From Persicitalea jodogahamensis (lineage in GTDB: Bacteria; Bacteroidota; Bacteroidia; Cytophagales; Spirosomataceae): a stretch of 64,000 nucleotides of DNA. How positions within the stretch are numbered: position 1 is the first letter of the stretch; each line of letters begins with the position of its first letter. The stretch lies in assembly GCF_014651615.1 (NCBI RefSeq), contig NZ_BMXF01000004.1, forward strand, positions 186,001 through 250,000, given 5' to 3'. The notes under the pieces were generated by a model. The model ran no database searches. It was not told where the DNA came from and saw only the letters and a list, made by a program, of their open reading frames with translations. Positions 52,690 through 61,444 of the stretch are shown one piece after another. Both the position numbers and the translations under genes were made by a program.

Positions 52690-53217
52690 TTATTGCTTCA
52701 AAGTTACCTTCAAATCCAGCTGAACATCGTCTGACATTCCCAGGGTATTGCCCCCGAAGTTCCAATCGGTGCGATCCAGTTTTACCGACCCCTCCAATAG
52801 TGCCTTAGATCCGAATGACTGGAAAGTGAATGGAATTTTGAGCGATCTCGTTACGTTTTTCAGCGTAAAATCAAAAGTACCCAGAAAGCCCGAACCTGTC
52901 TTCTCTATCTTGGTTGATTTCAGGCTGATACGAGGGTACTTGCTGGCCTGAAAAAAATCTTCCTTTTCGCGGAGATGGCCATCCCTCAATGAGTTGCCGG
53001 TATCCACGGTAGCCGCCTCTACGCTTCCTGAAATATGGGACTGACCAGGATTGGCAGGGTCAAAGGTGATGTTCCCTTTGAACCCTGTAAAAGTACCTGC
53101 CACTTTTACGCCAAACATTTTTGCCGTGAAGGCAGTGCGGGCCGCTGTTGGTGTCCAGGACTGTGCAAACGAAAACGATGAAAAAGCCATGGCTCCCAAC
53201 AAGAAAAATATGCGCAT
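52690..53217 (-). CDS. YceI-family periplasmic lipid-binding protein
   Basis: 175 residues. A signal peptide (1-18, ending SFAQ) precedes a lipocalin-like YceI barrel: FTAKMFGVKVAGTFTGFKGN, SLRDGHLREKEDFFQASKYP and the closing VQLDLKVTLKQ. YceI proteins bind isoprenoid chains such as polyprenyl quinones. The gene stands alone, divergent from the VOC gene with a 173-base gap between start codons. Confidence 0.93.
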   Translation of the reverse strand: MRIFFLLGAMAFSSFSFAQSWTPTAARTAFTAKMFGVKVAGTFTGFKGNITFDPANPGQSHISGSVEAATVDTGNSLRDGHLREKEDFFQASKYPRISLKSTKIEKTGSGFLGTFDFTLKNVTRSLKIPFTFQSFGSKALLEGSVKLDRTDWNFGGNTLGMSDDVQLDLKVTLKQ

Positions 53218-53390
53218 GATTTGGGTTGAATTTTGTTTAGTCTTTCTTAGTACGAAGCAGGTGCTTCCGCAGGTTGCGTTGGCCTACTGAGCATGGCCTT
53301 TTCTCCGATACCGGAAAACAATTTTCTGCAATCGTGGGTATTATTCAGAGATTTTCTGAATGCTACTTACCAGATTATACTTTCGAAGAT

Positions 53391-54341
53391 ATGATATCGC
53401 GCGTTGCCATTACTGTAAAAGACCTGGCTCGTTCCGTTGAGTTTTACAGTAAGGTGCTGAATTTTACGCACGTTGGAAGTTACGCTATTAAAAGTCCGGC
53501 GGCAAACCGGCTGTTTGGCATGGTCAACGAGGGGCAAAAGCTCAGCGTGGAATTTGCCGTGATGTCGCTGGGCGACGAAATCATTGAGTTGATGGAATTT
53601 CAGGCATCTGCAACTACCGGAGAGATTCCATCTGATTCGGCAAGCAATGACCTGTGGTTTCAGCATTTGGCCATTGTGGTGGCTGATATGGAAACTGCGT
53701 GGGAGCATTTAAAAATGTTCGATATCGAAAACATCTCGCCCACGCCACAAACTCTGCCTAGCTACCTGGATGCTGCTGGAATATCTGCCTATTATTTTAA
53801 AGATCCCGATGGTCATGTATTGGAATTGATTCATTTTCCCACCGGCAAGGGTGCCTCAAAATGGCATGGTGCCAAGGAGGGTTTATTTCTTGGAATCGAT
53901 CATACCGCCATTGTAGTGCGGAATACTGCCGATGGGGTTCCCTTTTATCAGAATCTGGGATTTGCTGCCGAATCTCAGACAGAAAACTACGGGCCGCAAC
54001 AGGAAATGCTGAATCAGGTCAAAGGGGCACGGCAATTGATAACCAGGCTGGCATCCGGCCAGGGGATGGGCGTGGAGTTTTTGGATTTTATAAACCCAGA
54101 TACTGGAAGGCCATTCCCCAAAAGTACCCATCCGCACGATTTGATTCATTGGCACACAGTCATCGAGGTTGACGAATTGCGGGCGATAGTCGAGCGGATT
54201 GGAGAAAAAGGGTACGAGGTAGTATCGACAGAAATTGCCGCATTTTCAGACTGGAAAGGAGATCGTTATCGTGGATTCATCGCCAGGGACATGGATGGTC
54301 ACGCGGCGATGATTTGCGAAAAATTAACTCCCGGTTTTTAA
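53391..54341 (+). CDS. Two-domain VOC (glyoxalase-fold) protein
   Basis: 316 residues from the ATG at 53391, which places ISRVAITVKDLARSVEFYSK directly at the first VOC strand; earlier starts add unrelated sequence. Module 1 spans about 1-150 (metal-type His in FQHLAIVVAD, Glu near VLELIHFP) and module 2 about 160-316 (LGIDHTAIVVRNTADGVPFY). Such proteins cleave or isomerise small metabolites with a bound metal; the substrate is unknown. It lies 88 bases before the GMC oxidoreductase gene in the same direction and is likely co-transcribed with it. Confidence 0.88.
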   Translation: MISRVAITVKDLARSVEFYSKVLNFTHVGSYAIKSPAANRLFGMVNEGQKLSVEFAVMSLGDEIIELMEFQASATTGEIPSDSASNDLWFQHLAIVVADMETAWEHLKMFDIENISPTPQTLPSYLDAAGISAYYFKDPDGHVLELIHFPTGKGASKWHGAKEGLFLGIDHTAIVVRNTADGVPFYQNLGFAAESQTENYGPQQEMLNQVKGARQLITRLASGQGMGVEFLDFINPDTGRPFPKSTHPHDLIHWHTVIEVDELRAIVERIGEKGYEVVSTEIAAFSDWKGDRYRGFIARDMDGHAAMICEKLTPGF

Positions 54342-54429
54342 GCATTTAAAACTTCACACATCGCACTTTATGGTCAGGTTTAGCTGATCGGCAAACCTGC
54401 TGCTATATTCACTGAATAACACCAAAGAT

Positions 54430-55968
54430 TTGAACCACAAATTTGACATCATCATTATTGGAACCGGCGCCGGAGGAGGTGCGGTGCTGGACACTTTAAA
54501 ACACTCTGGCAAACGAATATTGGTACTTGAACGCGGAACTTTCATGCTGCGTGAGAAAGAAAACTGGGACGCAGTAGAAGTTTTTCAAAAGGGCCGTTAC
54601 CACAACGCGGAGGATTTTTACGACGACAAGGGCGAGAAATTTCAACCCGAAATGGGGTATTGGGTAGGCGGAAATACGAAAGTATACGGAGCAGCCATGT
54701 TCCGGCTGCGGGAGCAGGATTTCAAGCGGACGCAGCACTCGGGCGGAGTTTCGCCCGAGTGGCCTCTGACGTATGCCGATTTTGAGCCATACTACACCAA
54801 AGCCGAAAAGCTCTTTAATGTGCACGGCCAGAGAGGCCTTGATCCGACGGAGCCATACATGAGTGAAGATTATCCAAATCCGCCCATCAGCCATGAGCCC
54901 GTCATACAGGATTTATACGAAAGAATGAAGGCGCTTGGGTATCAGCCTTCCTACCTGCCCATGGGGTTGCGGTTGAATGAGGCCAACCGACTGAATAGCG
55001 AGTGTATCCGCTGTGATACCTGTGACGGTTTCCCCTGCCTCATTCACGCCAAGGCCGACGCCGATATCAACTGCGTGCGACCCGCAATGGGCAGGGCGCA
55101 GGTAACACTCCTGACAAACGCCCAGGCTACGCGATTGATTACAAGTGCGTCAGGGAACGAAATCAAGTCGGTGGAAGTGGAAGTAAATGGGGTGAAGCAG
55201 GAATTTTCGGCTGACGTGGTTGTGGTGGCCTGCGGCGCTATCAACAGCTCGCTGCTATTTTTGCAATCTGCCAACGACAAACACCCGAACGGATTGGCTA
55301 ACCAGTCGGATCAGCTTGGCCGAAATTTCATGAAGCACCAGAATGCTGCCATCATGGCCTTGAGCCGTCACGAAAACCCCACGGTATTTCAGAAAACAAT
55401 GGCCGTTGCGGATTTTTATTTTGGCGATAAAGAGTACGAGTATCCGATGGGACACGTGCAGCTCATGGGCAAATCCAACAAACACATGCTGGCAGCGGAT
55501 GCTCCCAAACTTGCTCCCGGTTTTGTGCTGGAAGAAATTGCCGGTCATACCATCGATTGGTGGCTTACCAGCGAGGATTTACCCGATCCAAATAACCGGA
55601 TCGAGCTGAAAAAAGGAAAAAAGATAATCAACTACACCCCCAATAATGAAGAGGCGTTCCAGCGCCTGCAAAGCAGGTGGAAAGCGGTACTTCAGGAATG
55701 CGAAGTTTGCGATACCATACTGGACCATCAATTCTATCTGGGTAAAACGATTCCGCTGGCTGGGGTTGCACACCAAAACGGAACGATGCGGTTTGGCCCG
55801 GACCCCAAAACTTCGGTGCTCGATCTGAACTGTAAGACCCACGAAATCGATAATCTGTACGTGGTCGACGGCAGCTTCTTCGTGTCGTGTGGCGCCGTGA
55901 ACCCGTCGCTCACGATTATCGCTAACGCCATTCGCGTCGGTGAGCACATTATCGATCGAATGAGCTAG
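54430..55968 (+). CDS. GMC-family FAD oxidoreductase
   Basis: 512 residues. The FAD Rossmann motif starts at once: FDIIIIGTGAGGGAVLDTLK. The second family signature is visible as VVVACGAINSSLLFLQSAND, and the C-terminal active-site region has MRFGPDPKTSVLD and VSCGAVNPSLTIIANAIR. The start is TTG at 54430: there is no ATG between the upstream stop and the Rossmann motif. GMC enzymes oxidise alcohols, sugars or sterols. There is no signal peptide. An extra Cys-rich stretch (CIRCDTCDGFPC) inside the substrate domain is unusual. A terminator follows. Confidence 0.92.
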   Translation: MNHKFDIIIIGTGAGGGAVLDTLKHSGKRILVLERGTFMLREKENWDAVEVFQKGRYHNAEDFYDDKGEKFQPEMGYWVGGNTKVYGAAMFRLREQDFKRTQHSGGVSPEWPLTYADFEPYYTKAEKLFNVHGQRGLDPTEPYMSEDYPNPPISHEPVIQDLYERMKALGYQPSYLPMGLRLNEANRLNSECIRCDTCDGFPCLIHAKADADINCVRPAMGRAQVTLLTNAQATRLITSASGNEIKSVEVEVNGVKQEFSADVVVVACGAINSSLLFLQSANDKHPNGLANQSDQLGRNFMKHQNAAIMALSRHENPTVFQKTMAVADFYFGDKEYEYPMGHVQLMGKSNKHMLAADAPKLAPGFVLEEIAGHTIDWWLTSEDLPDPNNRIELKKGKKIINYTPNNEEAFQRLQSRWKAVLQECEVCDTILDHQFYLGKTIPLAGVAHQNGTMRFGPDPKTSVLDLNCKTHEIDNLYVVDGSFFVSCGAVNPSLTIIANAIRVGEHIIDRMS

Positions 55969-56068
55969 TAAATGAGGCAATACCTCACTACTTTATAAAT
56001 TAGATTGTCTGTTTCTTATCGCGAGCCTTAATCAAACCAAATAGTCCAAATAGATAAGGAGATGCCGG

Positions 56069-56104
56069 AGAGCGGCAGTAGGAGAACCTGCTGCCGCTCT
56101 TTTG
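56069..56104 (+). terminator. Terminator of the VOC-GMC unit
   Basis: AGAGCGGCAG (56069-56078) pairs with CTGCCGCTCT (56091-56100) and is followed by TTTG. It lies 100 bases after the GMC stop and before the sulfatase gene. Confidence 0.85.
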
Positions 56105-56148
56105 TTTCCCTAGCAATCAATAGATAACTCGTAACTAAAGCTTGAAAC

Positions 56149-57519
56149 ATGAGTGTTCGCTATTTTTTCAATCTAGTGGTGATTTGCCTCACCACCCTAT
56201 ATGGCAGATCAGAAGCTGCGGAAAACCCGCAGCCGAACATTATTTTCATTATGGCTGATGATTTGGGGTACGGGGACCTTGGCTGTTATGGACAGGAGAG
56301 GATAAAAACCCCCAGAATCGACCAACTGGCGAAAGAGGGTATGCGGTTCACCGATTTTTACGCTGGTGCTACGGTGTGTGCGCCTTCACGTTGCTCCCTT
56401 CTTACAGGAAAGCATAATGGGAATGCGTACGTACGGGGAAATTATGAGGTGGGTCATTGGGACTCCTACCTTGGACAACTACCTATTCCCGAGGACGAAA
56501 CGACTATTTTTGAAATTCTGAAACGGCAAGGGTATGCCACTTCGGTATACGGCAAGTGGGCCATGGGCAGGGCGGAGTCTTCCGGAGCTCCCGACCGCCA
56601 CGGAGTCGATGATTTCTTCGGCTACAATTGCCAACGCCATGCCCATAGCTACTATCCTTATTATCTGGAAGGAAATTTCGGCCAGAAATTCTGGCAGCAA
56701 GGCAATACCCGACAACCTGGTGGAAAAACTTACTCCCATGACGTACTTGCAGAGAAAGCACTCGACTTCATAAAAGCCAACAAAGACACTACCTTTTTCA
56801 TGTACGTCCCTTTCACCATACCACACGGACCTTTTGAAGTACCTGACCTGGGTATTTATGAAAATGAAAACTGGGACGAAAAACTGAAAACGCAGGCCGC
56901 CATGATTAGCCGTATGGATAAGGATGTGGGCCGTATCATGGACCTGTTGAAGGAGCTTGGTATCGATGATAACACTTTGGTTTTCTTCACAAGCGATAAC
57001 GGAGCCCACGGCAGTGGCGGAACGCTTGAATTTTTTAAAGCATCCGGACCCCTGCGCGGTAAAAAGCGAGATTTGTACGAGGGAGGGATCAGGACACCCA
57101 TGATCGCGCGCTGGCCGGGTAAAATCAAACCCGGATCTGTTTCCCATTTTGTCGGTGCATTCTGGGACGTTATGCCCACGTTAGCCGAAATTTCGGATAC
57201 CAAAGCGCCGGGCGAAATTGACGGCATCTCATTCCTGCCGGAATTGCTTGGAAAAGCGCAACCGGCTCATCACTACCTGTATTGGGAATTTTATGAAATG
57301 GATGGCAGGCAGGCTCTTCGGAAAGGCAAATGGAAAGCCGTCCGGCTGAATCTGCACAAGAACTTTCACGGCTCGCCCGTCGAGCTGTATAATTTAGAGG
57401 AGGATATTGCCGAGAGCAATAATGTCGCGGAAAAGTACCCCGAAATTGCTCAGGACTTACTGGGCTTGATGCAGGCCTGTCATAGCCCATCGGACCATTT
57501 TAAATTTAAAAGTCAGTAG
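56149..57519 (+). CDS. Exported Cys-type arylsulfatase (S1 family)
   Basis: 456 residues. A signal peptide (about 1-24) is followed by metal motif MADDLGYGD (Asp37, Asp38), the maturation signature Cys77-A-P-S-Arg81, Lys136 in YGKWAMG, His226 in IPHGPF and Asp283-Asn284 in SDNG. This is the classical DD...CxPSR...DNG set, clearly different in type from the DQWR sulfatase at 1.8 kb. It should remove sulfate from glycans or aryl sulfates after formylglycine formation. It stands alone between two terminators, so it is transcribed by itself. Confidence 0.94.
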   Translation: MSVRYFFNLVVICLTTLYGRSEAAENPQPNIIFIMADDLGYGDLGCYGQERIKTPRIDQLAKEGMRFTDFYAGATVCAPSRCSLLTGKHNGNAYVRGNYEVGHWDSYLGQLPIPEDETTIFEILKRQGYATSVYGKWAMGRAESSGAPDRHGVDDFFGYNCQRHAHSYYPYYLEGNFGQKFWQQGNTRQPGGKTYSHDVLAEKALDFIKANKDTTFFMYVPFTIPHGPFEVPDLGIYENENWDEKLKTQAAMISRMDKDVGRIMDLLKELGIDDNTLVFFTSDNGAHGSGGTLEFFKASGPLRGKKRDLYEGGIRTPMIARWPGKIKPGSVSHFVGAFWDVMPTLAEISDTKAPGEIDGISFLPELLGKAQPAHHYLYWEFYEMDGRQALRKGKWKAVRLNLHKNFHGSPVELYNLEEDIAESNNVAEKYPEIAQDLLGLMQACHSPSDHFKFKSQ

Positions 57520-57627
57520 GGTAGGGTAGTTTATCCATCCGGTAACGCCTGGTCTGAGAACCACTGGTTTGTGCGTTCATGTTTTTTTGGAAGGAAGTTT
57601 GGAGCAAACTTTGACCACTACCAGATC

Positions 57628-57667
57628 ATAAAACAGGCAGCATTTCGAAAAATGCTGCCTGTTTTAT
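57628..57667. terminator. Bidirectional terminator between the sulfatase gene and pgk
   Basis: An 18-bp perfect stem (57628-57645 with 57650-57667) around the loop CGAA. AAAA and TTTT tracts flank the GC core on each side, so it ends transcription from both convergent genes. Confidence 0.93.
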
Positions 57668-57737
57668 GGGAAATAAATTAACCTGTTCACGGGAGTCCCT
57701 AATTAAACAAGCCTGCCTAGACTATATCCCGAGCGAT

Positions 57738-58928
57738 TTATGCTTCGAGTGCAGCTACTCCTGGAAGTACCTTCCCTTCCATGTATTCCAGCAAAGCACC
57801 GCCGCCTGTCGATACATAACTCACACGGTCGCCATAACCCGCATTGTTTACGGCTGAGGCCGAGTCGCCACCACCAATAAGCGAGAAGGCATCGTTTTCC
57901 TCCGTGGCTTTAACCACAGCTTTGGCAATTGCATTGGTACCTTTGGCAAAGTTCGAGAACTCGAAAACCCCCATTGGTCCGTTCCACAGCACGGTTTTGG
58001 ATTTGCTGATAATATCGGCAAAAAGCTCACGGGTTTCGGGCCCAATGTCCAGTCCCTGCCAGTCGTCAGGAATCTGTCCGGCTTTTACGGTTTTCCGCTC
58101 TGCATCGTTACTGAAATCATCGGCAATGACGGTATCAACGGGCAGAACCAAATTCACCCCGTTTTTCTTGGCTTTTTCCATTAGTTCCAGCGTAAGGTCC
58201 TGCTTGTCGGCTTCCAGCAGCGACTGACCGATGTTGCCACCTTTGGCTTTGGAGAATGTGTAGGACATGCCCCCCCCGATGATAAGGTTATCTACCCGGT
58301 CGATCAGTTTCTCGATAATGAGGATTTTATCGGAGATTTTGGCACCACCCATAATGGCCGTGAAAGGTCGCTCCGAGTTTTCGAGCAGGCGTTGTGCGTT
58401 GTCCAGTTCGGCTTGCATCACGTACCCGCAGACTTTATCTTTAAAGAACTTGCCTATGACTGCTGTTGAGGCGTGAGCGCGGTGGGCCGTACCGAAAGCG
58501 TCCATCACCCATACGTCACCCAGTTTTGCCAGTTTTTGGGCAAAGGCTTCGTCGCCTTTTTCTTCCTCCTTATGGAAACGCAGATTTTCCAGTAACAGAA
58601 TCTCGCCTGGCTTGAGATCCGCCGCCATTTCGGTAGCCTGATCCCCTACGGCGTTATCGGCGAATTTTACAGTACGGCCAAAAACAAGGGAAAGCGGATT
58701 CACCAGGTGTCTCAGGGAATATTTTTCGGTTGGCCCGTCTTTGGGTCGCCCCAGGTGCGACATCAAAATGCAGGAGCCGCCGCTGTTAAGGATCTTCTCG
58801 ATAGTCGGTACGGTGGCTTTGATGCGGGTATCGTCGGTGATTTCAAACTTATCGTTGAGAGGCACGTTGAAGTCAACGCGAACCAGGGCTTTTTTACCCG
58901 AAAAATCGTAGCTGTCCAGTGTTTTCAT
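57738..58928 (-). CDS. pgk: Phosphoglycerate kinase
   Basis: 396 residues, standard length. The N-terminal opening is SGKKALVRVDFNVPLND; substrate-binding MSHLGRPKDGPTEKYSLRHL follows. The C-terminal nucleotide site has NGPMGVFEFSNFAKGTNAIA and the glycine-rich IGGGDSASAVNNAGYG, and the end has VSTGGGALLEYMEGKVLPG. It catalyses 1,3-bisphosphoglycerate + ADP to 3-phosphoglycerate + ATP. A -7 box (TACATTTG, minus strand 58966-58959) is 30 bases upstream. The gap to the divergent FAN1 gene holds a 14-bp inverted repeat. Confidence 0.98.
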   Translation of the reverse strand: MKTLDSYDFSGKKALVRVDFNVPLNDKFEITDDTRIKATVPTIEKILNSGGSCILMSHLGRPKDGPTEKYSLRHLVNPLSLVFGRTVKFADNAVGDQATEMAADLKPGEILLLENLRFHKEEEKGDEAFAQKLAKLGDVWVMDAFGTAHRAHASTAVIGKFFKDKVCGYVMQAELDNAQRLLENSERPFTAIMGGAKISDKILIIEKLIDRVDNLIIGGGMSYTFSKAKGGNIGQSLLEADKQDLTLELMEKAKKNGVNLVLPVDTVIADDFSNDAERKTVKAGQIPDDWQGLDIGPETRELFADIISKSKTVLWNGPMGVFEFSNFAKGTNAIAKAVVKATEENDAFSLIGGGDSASAVNNAGYGDRVSYVSTGGGALLEYMEGKVLPGVAALEA

Positions 58929-58950
58929 AAGGGAGTTTGGGTTAATTTAT

Positions 58951-59023
58951 ACCAATAACAAATGTAGAGTTATTCTTGATAAAATGCTAGAATACCGCTA
59001 TAAATCAGGCATTTGTAATTGGT
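58951..59023. promoter_or_regulatory. Inverted repeat in the pgk/FAN1 divergent promoter region
   Basis: ACCAATAACAAATG (58951-58964) is matched by CATTTGTAATTGGT (59010-59023), 13 of 14 bases complementary. The left arm overlaps the minus-strand -7 box TACATTTG for pgk. The remaining bases of 58929-59191 show no gene. Confidence 0.5.
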
Positions 59024-59191
59024 AAAGTGCAATTATTAAGTTTTATTTTTCTATTAGCATGGTTATTTTCTATCACAGGTCAATTCTATGAAGATGGCAT
59101 CCCGTTCATTTTCGGGGGACCATTCCATGTGTCATTTTGTTAAGTACTATCCATACCGTATTTCACCATTTGCTGATTCGTTCACTTCATT

Positions 59192-60901
59192 TTGGAAACG
59201 CCACCCGACCTTCCCCCTAAATACTACCTTGACAACTACCGGTTTGTGTTGGAATTTGTCAAGAAACTTTACGATGCCATCCTAATCGATTCGGAACGTC
59301 AATTTCTGGATGCATTCGATAGGCTCTCGGAAGATGCCCAATGCCTGTTTGTACGATTCACCAACCGACGGGGCTCCTTTTTTAAAGTCAACGCGCTTTC
59401 CTATGCCGAGTTAACCGATATTCCGGCCGCCCTGACCGAACTGATCGAATCCGGATTTATCGAGGGCTTGGGGGAAAACCATGCCGCCCGTACGGACGAA
59501 GTGGTCGATCTCTTTACCAAACCAGAATTACTGCTATTGACCCAAGCCCTCGATCCGGCAGTGCCTCCCGCCAGAAGCATCCGCAAACCGGACCTGGTCC
59601 GCTGGCTGATGCATGAATATGAGCCCAAAGAATTGATCGAGGGCCTCGATGCTCTGGAACCGGTTGTTAAGGTTTGTTACGAAGTGGAAGCCATGATGAT
59701 GCGCTTCCTGTTTTTTGGGAATCGCCACAATGATATGTCCGAGTTCGTTATCCGCGACCTGGGCCACGTCCAATACCAGTCCTTTCAGGAGGATAATTTT
59801 TCGGTTCGTTTCGAGACGCGGAAAGACGTGGAAGACAAGTTGATGATTTCGCTTACGGGCGAAACTTTCCATGAGCTGAAGGATGAACTACCTCCCGAAG
59901 AGATATACGACTGGTTCATGAACTGGCAGGGTGGGCTGGTGGGGGAACTGAGCGCGGTGGCTGAACCTTCGTACCGACGACTTGTCCTGCGGGTAGGCGC
60001 TTGGCTCGAACGCAAAAAAATGCCTGAACAGGCCTTGGCGGTGTACCAGCTTACCGACCACGCCCCCTCCCGTGAGCGGCGGGCCCGGCTGCTGCAGCGG
60101 GTTGGCGATGTGGAAGAGGCACTGGCCCTGTGTGAAGACATGATTGCTCACCCCCAGAATGCCGACGAACGATTTTTTGGCCTTGATTATCGTGAAAAAA
60201 TCAAGAACAAAAAGAAAAGGGTAGTGCGCCGTACGACCAAGGCATTGAAGGATGCCGATGCTGTCCCCGTGCCTATTTCGTTTCGGTACCGGGTGGAGTT
60301 GGGAGTGATGGAGTACTTTAGGGAACTAGGTTATGAGGCCGCGTTCAGTGAAAATGAGCCCTGGCGGGCCTTGTTCGGACTGGTTTTCTGGGATATTATC
60401 TACGATACCAACGTCCGGGCCATTCATCATCCATTGCAGCGTGTACCGTCTGACTTTTTTCTTCCGGACTTTTACATAAAAAGAGAGTCCTTGTTGAAAA
60501 ACAGATTATCGGAATTGACTGACCGGGAATCTTATAGTACGCTGGTGAAAGAAACGTACATCGAAAAATTTGGTACAGCCAACGTGCTGGTGGCCTGGTT
60601 CGAGGGGCAGCTTGAACTCGTGCTACGTTTAATTCGGTACCTTGAGCCAGCTCAGCTTGGTGCGATCCTGTTGGAAATGGCTAAACACCTTCGTGAAAAC
60701 ACCCGGGGATTTCCCGACCTGTTGATCTGGAAGGATGATGAATACGATATAGTGGAAGTAAAGTCCCCAACCGACCATCTTTCGTCGCAGCAGCTGCACT
60801 GGCAACACTTTTTCGAGAATATCGGCGTTAATAGCCGGGTACTTCGGGTTGAATGGACGATGGAAGAGGATGAGGAAAATATTTCTGAGAATAACCCGTA
60901 A
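59192..60901 (+). CDS. FAN1-type VRR-NUC structure-specific nuclease
   Basis: 569 residues, close to bacterial FAN1 proteins. The start is TTG at 59192: an in-frame TGA is at 59174-59176 and the first internal Met is far inside. The opening PPKYYLDNYRFVLEFVKKLY and the region to about 160 match the FAN1 N-terminal DNA-binding part; a TPR-like middle follows (MPEQALAVYQLTDHAPSRER). The VRR-NUC core has Asp509 (RGFPDL), Glu522 and Lys524 (VEVKSP), and Gln533/534 (SSQQLHW). The motif reads EVKSP, with Ser where Gly is common. FAN1 cuts 5' flaps and unhooks interstrand crosslinks. Confidence 0.92.
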   Translation: METPPDLPPKYYLDNYRFVLEFVKKLYDAILIDSERQFLDAFDRLSEDAQCLFVRFTNRRGSFFKVNALSYAELTDIPAALTELIESGFIEGLGENHAARTDEVVDLFTKPELLLLTQALDPAVPPARSIRKPDLVRWLMHEYEPKELIEGLDALEPVVKVCYEVEAMMMRFLFFGNRHNDMSEFVIRDLGHVQYQSFQEDNFSVRFETRKDVEDKLMISLTGETFHELKDELPPEEIYDWFMNWQGGLVGELSAVAEPSYRRLVLRVGAWLERKKMPEQALAVYQLTDHAPSRERRARLLQRVGDVEEALALCEDMIAHPQNADERFFGLDYREKIKNKKKRVVRRTTKALKDADAVPVPISFRYRVELGVMEYFRELGYEAAFSENEPWRALFGLVFWDIIYDTNVRAIHHPLQRVPSDFFLPDFYIKRESLLKNRLSELTDRESYSTLVKETYIEKFGTANVLVAWFEGQLELVLRLIRYLEPAQLGAILLEMAKHLRENTRGFPDLLIWKDDEYDIVEVKSPTDHLSSQQLHWQHFFENIGVNSRVLRVEWTMEEDEENISENNP

Positions 60902-60916
60902 ATTCATCCACTTTCA

Positions 60917-60924
60917 TACTTTTG
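60917..60924 (+). promoter_or_regulatory. -7 promoter box of the cytochrome c gene
   Basis: TACTTTTG matches TAnnTTTG exactly. No clear -33 box is seen at the right distance, so the promoter may be activator-dependent. Confidence 0.5.
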
Positions 60925-60975
60925 CCAGTGTGAAAAAGAATTTGTCAAAATATTAAATCAATAGAATCCAAAAAG

Positions 60976-61320
60976 ATGAAAAAGAAAATTGGAATGTTCT
61001 TCGGAGCTGCCTTTGCCTTAGTGACCAGCATTGATACTGCCAACGCACAGGTGAAAGTACCTGAGAATATCACAGCATTGATGAACAAGTACACGTGTAG
61101 CGCGTGTCACCGCGTGGACGCCCGCCTGGTGGGGCCTGCCTATACTGACGTTTCCAAGAAAAAATATACTGATGCTAAAATCGTGGAATTGATATACAAG
61201 CCGGTTCCCGAAAACTGGCCCGGCTACCCGCCGATGGCTCCTATGACCCAGGTGCCAAAGGAAGATGCACTGGTGCTGGCGAAGTACATCAATTCTTTGG
61301 ACGCAAAAGCCAAGAAGTAG
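60976..61320 (+). CDS. Small class I cytochrome c
   Basis: 114 residues. The signal peptide (1-24, ending ANAQ) is followed by one haem-attachment site CSACH (Cys41, Cys44, His45). The sixth ligand is likely one of the Met residues in YPPMAPMTQVP, and YINSL near the end fits the family. It is a soluble periplasmic electron carrier. It stands alone with its own -7 box and a terminator downstream. Confidence 0.95.
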   Translation: MKKKIGMFFGAAFALVTSIDTANAQVKVPENITALMNKYTCSACHRVDARLVGPAYTDVSKKKYTDAKIVELIYKPVPENWPGYPPMAPMTQVPKEDALVLAKYINSLDAKAKK

Positions 61321-61350
61321 TAATTCGGGTCCAGGTACCTGAAACTTGTA

Positions 61351-61387
61351 GCGCAGGGCTCGCAATTTAGGCGGGTTCTGCGCTTTT
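61351..61387 (+). terminator. Terminator of the cytochrome c gene
   Basis: GCGCAG (61351-61356) pairs with CTGCGC (61378-61383); the inner GGCTCGC/GCGGGTT adds G-C and G-U pairs. TTTTATTTT follows. Confidence 0.8.
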
Positions 61388-61444
61388 ATTTTGCCTGTGA
61401 TTCAGAAGTTGTATGGCACTGTTATCCAAAACGGTTGCCGTTGC

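Noticed and set aside
59088-59285. 65-codon frame starting with ATG before the FAN1 gene
   Set aside because: It overlaps the FAN1 start in another frame, has no domain and no promoter of its own; the FAN1 N-terminal motif requires the TTG start.
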